A stretch of DNA of 64,000 nucleotides from assembly GCA_052386745.1 (NCBI GenBank), contig JBQTJW010000006.1:17860-81859 (forward strand). Reading direction: 5' to 3'. Both the position numbers and the translations under genes were made by a program. This document shows, in pieces, positions 58,723 to 64,000 of this stretch (position 1 is its first letter; every line of letters begins with the position of its first letter). The notes beneath the pieces were generated by a model. It worked only from the letters and a program-made list of their open reading frames with translations, made no database searches and was not told the origin of the DNA. This stretch comes from Panacagrimonas sp052386745 (GTDB lineage Bacteria > Pseudomonadota > Gammaproteobacteria > Nevskiales > Nevskiaceae).

Positions 58723-60111
58723 ATGGCCAAAGCGCCTGCAACTGGAATGGTGCCGGACCTCTCGAAGATCGGAGAGGTGCGTGGGCGCCTGCTGTTCCTG
58801 CTCGGCGCCATTGTGGTGTTTCGCATCGGCAGCTTCATCCCGGTTCCCGGTATCGACCCGGCCCAGCTCGCGGCGCTGTTCGATCAGACCCGCGGCTCGA
58901 TCCTGGACATGTTCAACATGTTCTCGGGCGGTGCGCTCGAGCGCTTGTCCATCATGGCGCTGGGTGTGATGCCCTATATCTCCGCGTCGATCATCGTGCA
59001 GCTGATGGCAGCGGCGGTACCTCAGTTCAAGGAGCTGAAGAAGGAAGGCGAAGCCGGCCGGCGGACACTCACCAAATACACGCGCTACGGCACCTTGGGC
59101 CTCGCTATCGTCCAGGCGATCGGAGCCGCGACCGCGCTGCAGAAAAGCGGCGTTGCGGTCTCGCCGGGTTTCGGGTTCGTTTTCACCGCGACGGTTTCGC
59201 TGGTGACCGGCACGATGTTCCTGATGTGGCTGGGTGAGCAGATCACGGAACGCGGTATCGGGAACGGAATGTCGATGATCATTTTCGCCGGCATCGTCGC
59301 GGGGCTGCCGCCAGCGATGGCGTCGACGGCCCAGCTGGTTGGGGAGGGCTCGCTGAATCCGGCTGTGGTCATCCTCATCGTCATCCTCACCGCTGCGGTC
59401 ACTTACGCCGTGGTCTACGTCGAGAGGGCGCAAAGACGAATTCCGATTCATCACGCTCGGCGCCAGCAAGGGCGAAAAACTTTTGCCGCGCAGACTCAGC
59501 ACCTGCCGCTCAAGCTGAACATGTCCGGCGTGATTCCGCCAATCTTCGCGTCGTCCATCATCCTGTTTCCGGCGACCTTGGCGAAGCTCTTCGGTGCCGA
59601 AGAAGGCGGTGGATTTGTGCAGCAGCTGTCCAATGCGCTTTCTCCGGGCCAGGCTCTGCACGGGTTCCTGTACGCCGGCATGATCATCTTTTTCTGCTTC
59701 TTCTACACTGCGCTGGTGTTCGATTCACGGGAAACGGCCGAAAACCTGAAGAAATCCGGAGCATTCATTCCGGGCGTCCGTCCTGGCGCAATGACCGCTA
59801 AGTACATCGATCAGGTGTTGACCCGGCTCACGGTTGCGGGTGCGGCCTACATCACCATCATCTGTCTGATGCCCGAGTTCATGATCGCGTATGTGAACGT
59901 GCCATTTGCGTTTGGCGGTACGTCCCTGCTGATTACCGTTGTCGTCATCATGGATTTCATGGCGCAGTTGCAGGCTCACCTGATGTCCCACCAGTACGAC
60001 GGCTTGTTGAAGAAGGCGAACCTGAAGGGCTTGGGCGGGGCGGGTGATGGGAGCAAGCCGGATGGTTCGCGGTTGAAGGCGCTCGGCTCTAGCAAGGCCA
60101 CAACGCGTTAG
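58723..60111 (+). CDS. secY: Protein translocase channel SecY
   Basis: 462 residues, ten membrane helices. The core of the SecYEG channel for export and membrane insertion. FIPVPGIDPAQLA, MPYISASIIVQL, FKELKKEGEAGRR and GIGNGMSMIIFAGIVAGLP are conserved, and the cytoplasmic loop 4-5 and 6-7 basic patches are present. The last 25 residues are a variable Gly/Ser/Lys-rich tail. Confidence 0.98.
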   Translation: MAKAPATGMVPDLSKIGEVRGRLLFLLGAIVVFRIGSFIPVPGIDPAQLAALFDQTRGSILDMFNMFSGGALERLSIMALGVMPYISASIIVQLMAAAVPQFKELKKEGEAGRRTLTKYTRYGTLGLAIVQAIGAATALQKSGVAVSPGFGFVFTATVSLVTGTMFLMWLGEQITERGIGNGMSMIIFAGIVAGLPPAMASTAQLVGEGSLNPAVVILIVILTAAVTYAVVYVERAQRRIPIHHARRQQGRKTFAAQTQHLPLKLNMSGVIPPIFASSIILFPATLAKLFGAEEGGGFVQQLSNALSPGQALHGFLYAGMIIFFCFFYTALVFDSRETAENLKKSGAFIPGVRPGAMTAKYIDQVLTRLTVAGAAYITIICLMPEFMIAYVNVPFAFGGTSLLITVVVIMDFMAQLQAHLMSHQYDGLLKKANLKGLGGAGDGSKPDGSRLKALGSSKATTR

Positions 60112-60146
60112 TCGATCCGTTTTCTTTTTTGCAGTTCGAGGTTTCA

Positions 60147-60260
60147 ATGAAAGTCCGTACGTCCGTCAAGAAGATCTGCCGCAACTGCAAGATCGTTCGC
60201 CGCCAGGGAGTGGTTCGCGTGATCTGCTCCGACTTGCGTCACAAGCAGCGGCAGGGCTGA
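60147..60260 (+). CDS. rpmJ: 50S ribosomal protein L36
   Basis: 37 residues, MKVRTSVKKICRNCKIVRRQ then GVVRVICSDLRHKQRQG. The zinc ligands C11, C14, C27 and H32 are all present, so this is the zinc-containing form. It lies between secY and rpsM as in most gammaproteobacteria. Confidence 0.97.
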   Translation: MKVRTSVKKICRNCKIVRRQGVVRVICSDLRHKQRQG

Positions 60261-60276
60261 TTCGCTCAGCCTGAAT

Positions 60277-60305
60277 TTGCTCGGCACCCGCCGAATCCGT
60301 ACAAT
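60277..60305 (+). promoter_or_regulatory. Sigma-70 promoter ahead of rpsM (alpha operon)
   Basis: TTGCTC (60277-60282), 17-base spacer, TACAAT (60300-60305), followed by GC-rich CCGCGCCC. It would add transcription of rpsM-rpsK-rpsD-rpoA-rplQ on top of read-through from the S10 promoter. The start would be near 60312, about 40 bases before rpsM. Confidence 0.7.
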
Positions 60306-60350
60306 CCGCGCCCTTTTTAGCGCGCACCAGATTCTGGAGTCCCCCGCGTC

Positions 60351-60707
60351 ATGGCACGTATCGCCGGCGTCAATATCCCTGACAAGAAGCACACCGTTAT
60401 CGCGATCCAGTCGATATACGGAATTGGAGCGACGCGCGCGAAAGCGATTTGCGCAAGCGCCAAGCTCGACCCGACGGTGCAGGTTCGCAACCTCACTGAG
60501 GGGCAGCTTGACGCATTGCGAGCGGAAATCGCAAAGATCACCGTCGAGGGTGACCTTCGGCGCGAAGTTTCGATGAGCATCAAGCGGCTGATGGATCTGG
60601 GCTGCTATCGCGGCCAGAGACATCGTCGCGGGCTGCCGGTGCGCGGGCAACGGACCCGAACCAACGCACGCACCCGCAAGGGGCCTCGCCGTGCCATCAA
60701 GAAGTAA
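60351..60707 (+). CDS. rpsM: 30S ribosomal protein S13
   Basis: 118 residues. MARIAGVNIPDKKHTVIAIQ start, the basic tail RGQRTRTNARTRKGPRRAIK. Contacts tRNA and the large subunit. First gene behind the internal promoter. Confidence 0.98.
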   Translation: MARIAGVNIPDKKHTVIAIQSIYGIGATRAKAICASAKLDPTVQVRNLTEGQLDALRAEIAKITVEGDLRREVSMSIKRLMDLGCYRGQRHRRGLPVRGQRTRTNARTRKGPRRAIKK

Positions 60708-60732
60708 TCCAGAACGCAGAGACGCATAAGAC

Positions 60733-61134
60733 ATGGCAACCGCCTCAAGCTCCGCAAGTAAGCCGCGCGCCAAGCGCGTCAAGAAGAACGTGACGGATGC
60801 CGTCGTACACGTGCACGCCTCGTTCAACAACACCATCGTGCTGATCACCGATCGTCAGGGCAATGCGATTTCCTGGTCGACTGCCGGTGCGGCGGGATTC
60901 AAGGGCTCGCGCAAGTCGACTCCGTTTGCTGCACAGGTTGCGGCCGACAAGGCCGCCCAAGCCGCTGCCGAGCACGGCGTGAAGAACGTGGAGGTGCGGA
61001 TCAAGGGGCCTGGGCCGGGGCGCGAGTCCGCCGTGCGCGCGCTCAACGCTGCCGGTTTCAAGATTGCCAACATCACCGACGTGACGCCGATTCCGCATAA
61101 CGGCTGCCGTCCGCCCAAGCGTCGCCGCGTTTAA
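60733..61134 (+). CDS. rpsK: 30S ribosomal protein S11
   Basis: 133 residues. VHVHASFNNTIVLITDRQGN and the conserved end NGCRPPKRRRV. Part of the mRNA exit platform. Confidence 0.98.
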   Translation: MATASSSASKPRAKRVKKNVTDAVVHVHASFNNTIVLITDRQGNAISWSTAGAAGFKGSRKSTPFAAQVAADKAAQAAAEHGVKNVEVRIKGPGPGRESAVRALNAAGFKIANITDVTPIPHNGCRPPKRRRV

Positions 61135-61151
61135 AGATTGGAATCCAGATA

Positions 61152-61772
61152 ATGGCTCGTTACATCGGTCCGAAGTGCAAGTTGTCCCGTCGTGCTGGCG
61201 CGGACTTGCTGCTCAAGTCTCGTGGTCGTTCTCTTGAAACAAAATGCAAGCTCGATACTCCCCCCGGTCAGCACGGAGCAAGGAAGCCCCGACCAACTGA
61301 GTACGGCACGCAGCTTCGCGAAAAGCAGAAGCTCAAGCAGATGTACGGGATTCTTGAGCGTCAGTTCCGTAATTACTACCTCAAGGCCTCCGGCCAGAAA
61401 GGTGCAACCGGCCTGAACCTCTTGCTGCTGCTCGAAGGTCGTCTGGATAATGTCGTGTACCGCATGGGCTTCGGTCGGACTCGTTCGGAGGCCCGTCAGC
61501 TCGTGGGGCACAAGGCGATCTTGGTCAATGGCAAATCGGTCAACATTCCGTCCTACCAGGTTGCGGAAGGTGATGCTATCGAAATCCGCGAGAAATCACG
61601 CGGTCAGGGGCGTATTGCGGAATCGCTTTCGATCGCTTCACAGATTGGGTTTCCGGATTGGCTGGAGATCGACGAGAAGGGCTTGAAAGGTACGTTCAAA
61701 TCCAAGCCCAGCCGCGAACAGATACTTCCGGATATCAACGAGAACCTGGTCGTCGAGTTGTATTCCAAGTAA
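61152..61772 (+). CDS. rpsD: 30S ribosomal protein S4
   Basis: 206 residues. MARYIGPKCKLSRRAGADLL start and an S4 domain (LDNVVYRMGFGRTRSEARQL). The zinc-type cysteines are not present. Translational repressor of the alpha operon in E. coli. Confidence 0.98.
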   Translation: MARYIGPKCKLSRRAGADLLLKSRGRSLETKCKLDTPPGQHGARKPRPTEYGTQLREKQKLKQMYGILERQFRNYYLKASGQKGATGLNLLLLLEGRLDNVVYRMGFGRTRSEARQLVGHKAILVNGKSVNIPSYQVAEGDAIEIREKSRGQGRIAESLSIASQIGFPDWLEIDEKGLKGTFKSKPSREQILPDINENLVVELYSK

Positions 61773-61863
61773 GGCCTGAACCCAGTGCTGCCCCTGCTCC
61801 GGGGCGGCCCTGGAGAGTCAACATTCCGTGTTTTTGGCTGCGGCCAGAACCAAAGAGGTATTC

Positions 61864-62862
61864 ATGCAAGGTTTCGTTTCCGAGTTGCTCAAGCCGCGAG
61901 AGATCAAGGTCGAAGTCGTTTCGCAGCATCACGCGCGCGTTTCGATGGAGCCGCTCGAACGCGGGTTCGGGCACACCTTGGGTAATGCGCTCCGTCGGAT
62001 CCTGTTGTCCTCGGTTCCAGGGGCCGCTGTCACGGAAGTGCAGATTGATGGCGTGGTGCACGAGTACAGTGCGATCGAAGGCGTGCAGGAAGATGTGATC
62101 GATATCCTGCTCAACATCAAAAATATTGCGATCCGCATGCATGCGCGCGAAGAAGCGACACTGCGAATCGAAAAATCAGGCTCGGGCCCCGTTACTGCCG
62201 CCGATATTTTGTTGGATCACGACGTCGAGATTGTCAACCCCGAACTGGTTCTTGCTCATCTGACTGGCGGGAAATTGAAAGCCTCTTTGAAGGTGACTCG
62301 TGGGCGGGGCTATCAGCCCGTTGCCGCCATGATGGGAGAGAATGAGTCGAGCGTAGTGGGACTGCTTCGGCTTGAGGCATCGTACAGCCCGGTTCGACGC
62401 GTGAGCTATAGCGTCGAGCGCGCTCGTGTTGAGCAGCGAACCGACCTCGATCGCCTGATCCTGGAAGTGGACACCAACGGTGGCATCGACCCTGCCGAAG
62501 CGGTCCGCCAGGCCGCGCGAATTCTGCATAGCCAGCTCGCCGTGTTCGTTGACCTAGATGCTGAAGTGGCTGGGGCAGGCACCGCTGGCGTCATCGGAAA
62601 AGTACCGAGCGGCTCGCTCGCCCCGATCCTGTTCCGGCCAATTGATGAGCTTGAACTCACAGTGCGATCAGCAAACTGCCTCAAGGCAGAGAGTGTTTAT
62701 TACATCGGCGAGCTCGTTCAGCGCACCGAGAATGAACTGATGAAAACTCCGAATCTCGGGAAGAAGTCACTAAACGAAATCAAGGAAGCGCTGAAAGCGC
62801 ATGACCTCGAACTCGGAATGCGATTGGATAACTGGTCGGCGCCCAAGGCGTCCGCCGCCTGA
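61864..62862 (+). CDS. rpoA: RNA polymerase alpha subunit
   Basis: 332 residues from the ATG giving MQGFVSELLKPREIKVEVV (the frame extends 12 codons upstream). The N-terminal domain that dimerises and binds beta has RGFGHTLGNALRRILLSSVP. The C-terminal domain that contacts UP elements and activators holds LTVRSANCLKAESVYYIGEL and NLGKKSLNEIKEAL. Length equals that in xanthomonads. Confidence 0.98.
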   Translation: MQGFVSELLKPREIKVEVVSQHHARVSMEPLERGFGHTLGNALRRILLSSVPGAAVTEVQIDGVVHEYSAIEGVQEDVIDILLNIKNIAIRMHAREEATLRIEKSGSGPVTAADILLDHDVEIVNPELVLAHLTGGKLKASLKVTRGRGYQPVAAMMGENESSVVGLLRLEASYSPVRRVSYSVERARVEQRTDLDRLILEVDTNGGIDPAEAVRQAARILHSQLAVFVDLDAEVAGAGTAGVIGKVPSGSLAPILFRPIDELELTVRSANCLKAESVYYIGELVQRTENELMKTPNLGKKSLNEIKEALKAHDLELGMRLDNWSAPKASAA

Positions 62863-62891
62863 TTATTTAGAAAGATCTAGGAAACACCACC

Positions 62892-63284
62892 ATGCGTCAT
62901 GGAAATGCCGGCCGAGCGTTTGGCCGCACCGGTAGCCACCGTAAGGCCACGATGCAGGCCGTTACAGTGGCGCTCTTCAAGCACGAGTTGATCCGTACTA
63001 CCGTACCCAAGGCAAAGGAGCTACGCCGTATTGCAGAGCCCCTGATCACGCGCGCCAAGGAAGACAGCGTTCACAACCGTCGTATCGCCTTTGCCCGTTT
63101 GCGGGATCGGGATGTGGTTCAAAAGCTGTTCAAGGACATCGGCCCGCGCAACGCCGCGCGCCCTGGTGGGTATCTGCGTATTTTGCGTTGCGGTTTCCGT
63201 GCGGGCGACAATGCTCCGATGGCCTACGTTGAGTTGGTCGACCGCTCCGTCGTCGCTGCTACGGAAGGAGCAGTCACTGCTTAG
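62892..63284 (+). CDS. rplQ: 50S ribosomal protein L17
   Basis: 130 residues. MRHGNAGRAFGRTGSHRKAT start, RTTVPKAKELRRIAEPLITR. Last gene of the ribosomal cluster. Transposon debris begins only about 20 bases after its stop. Confidence 0.98.
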   Translation: MRHGNAGRAFGRTGSHRKATMQAVTVALFKHELIRTTVPKAKELRRIAEPLITRAKEDSVHNRRIAFARLRDRDVVQKLFKDIGPRNAARPGGYLRILRCGFRAGDNAPMAYVELVDRSVVAATEGAVTA

Positions 63285-63299
63285 CGATCTTCGCGTAAT

Positions 63300-63740
63300 C
63301 AATGTCATCACCGCGGTTCAGCTTATTTCCAGCAAGCGGTGATGATGGACGATTCTGAACGCTGCGAACTCTCTTCCCGGCGGTGGATTTGGGCTCGGTG
63401 AGCGAGTGCGGGCAGAAATGGGCCAGGGCATGTCTATCGAGCCAGGCTCGGAAGTGCTCGACCGGATTCAGATCGGGCGAGTACGCCTGCAGCACATCCA
63501 TCTGGATGGCACCTGGGGTGCTCTCCAGGAAGCCGCGCACGATCCGGCTCTTGTATTGGGCCGCCCCGTCCCAGACGGTCAGCAGCTGCGGCTGAGTGGG
63601 GCGTTCAGGGCTTTGAGAAACTCGACGATCTGCGCGCTCTTGATGGCGCCGTCGTACGTAACCGGCCAGCAAATCATCTTGAGTGGGTATGGATTGCTGA
63701 GGAGCATCGTGTCCACGGTGAACTGAGGTGGACGCATGGA
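63300..63740 (-). pseudogene. IS630-family transposase remnant
   Basis: Minus-strand similarity in broken frames: DGAIKSAQIVEFLKAL, then (after a shift near 63600) LLTVWDGAAQYKSRIVRGFL, GAIQMDVLQAYSPDLNPVEH (the DDE catalytic end) and WLDRHALAHFCPHSL, and finally RPSIITACWK in yet another frame followed by stops. The N-terminal half is missing. It is inactive. Confidence 0.75.
63305..63345. terminator. Hairpin just after rplQ, possible terminator
   Basis: A perfect 10-bp inverted repeat, TCATCACCGC and GCGGTGATGA, with a 21-base loop. It lies where the operon should end but inside the IS630 remnant, and no U-run follows, so the assignment is weak. Confidence 0.35.
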
Positions 63741-63888
63741 CACGATCGAAGGGCCTGGTTGCGTGGGACCGAGGACGCGGCGGCACGGCGCTGATTTCAG
63801 GGCGGAAGTGATTGAAGCATGCCGTCACCCTGGCGTTTCGATTGCAGCGGTAGCTCTGGATCACCGGCTCAACGTAACCGTCCGCTGA
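63736..63888 (+). pseudogene. IS66 TnpA-type accessory protein, truncated
   Basis: A 50-residue frame starting MDTIEGPGCV with RRHGADFRAEVIEACRHPGV and SIAAVALDHRLN, the helix-turn-helix start of IS66 TnpA. A premature stop cuts it where relatives continue with N-x-x-x-K-W. It ends one base before the stop of the opposite-strand IS66 fragment. Confidence 0.7.
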
Positions 63889-64000
63889 CTACCGTTCCTG
63901 CAGTGTGACGTTCCCGGGCAGCAGCTCATCGATCCGGTTTATCGGATGCTGGGCAATGCGCCCAAGGACATCCCGTAGATAAGCTTCGGGGTCGAGCCCA
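63889..64000 (-). CDS. IS66-family transposase, C-terminal end (cut by window edge)
   Basis: 36 residues: GLDPEAYLRDVLGRIAQHPI then NRIDELLPGN, the usual C-terminal block of IS66 transposases. The rest is beyond the window. Whether the complete gene is intact cannot be seen. Confidence 0.75.
   Translation of the reverse strand, partial: GLDPEAYLRDVLGRIAQHPINRIDELLPGNVTLQER

Overview
The window is GC-rich chromosomal DNA from a gammaproteobacterium. The markers are SlyX, RdgC, YcgL- and YajD-type proteins, a complete S10-spc-alpha ribosomal operon with rpmD and a C-rich rpmJ, and a 332-residue RpoA. The 7-bp GATTCCC and GTGAGGC repeat runs would fit a Xanthomonadales-like relative, but that placement is inference. 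No tRNA or rRNA gene was seen.

Layout. (1) 1-4053: a type I restriction-modification locus on the minus strand (hsdR-hsdM-hsdS, hsdS cut by the window edge), ending in 20-bp repeats just upstream of ssb. (2) 4573-7206: ssb, a YajD-type HNH protein, a glutathione transferase, an encapsulated-ferritin-family protein with no encapsulin, and a DUF4396 membrane protein. (3) 6652-14077: a copper/silver efflux operon on the minus strand: secreted Cys-rich protein, CusC, CusB, CusA, MerR-type regulator, DUF4396. It has two promoters with the long 19-20 bp spacers typical of MerR control. (4) 14265-24031: housekeeping genes mutS, serA, a TesB-like thioesterase, metH and an NAD(P)-binding protein. metH carries two in-frame runs of 7-bp repeats at domain linkers.

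(5) 24253-29632: a small integrative island at the 5' end of trpG. The first bases of trpG are duplicated at the left end, and paired 8-bp repeats lie just inside both ends. The island is mostly gene fragments: an integrase truncated before most catalytic residues and fused in frame to the first half of a defence-type helicase, a truncated AAA ATPase, and DUF927, YhaN-like and WYL-regulator remnants. It looks like a collapsed defence island that can no longer move.

(6) 29610-32031: trpG-trpD-trpC, overlapping by 1-4 bases. (7) 32092-49284: mixed core genes: acyltransferase, rdgC, a PepSY protein plus response regulator without a kinase, threonine synthase, cvpA-purF, an FAD reductase, a tightly packed lysE-slyX-pseudouridine synthase-transglutaminase operon, lipoproteins, a Nudix/metallo-beta-lactamase fusion and a DUF1615 lipoprotein with a probable 3' frameshift. 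(8) 49570-63284: 28 genes from rpsJ to rplQ, including secY and rpoA, with a clear sigma-70 promoter before rpsJ and another before rpsM. (9) 63300-64000: debris of IS630 and IS66 elements.
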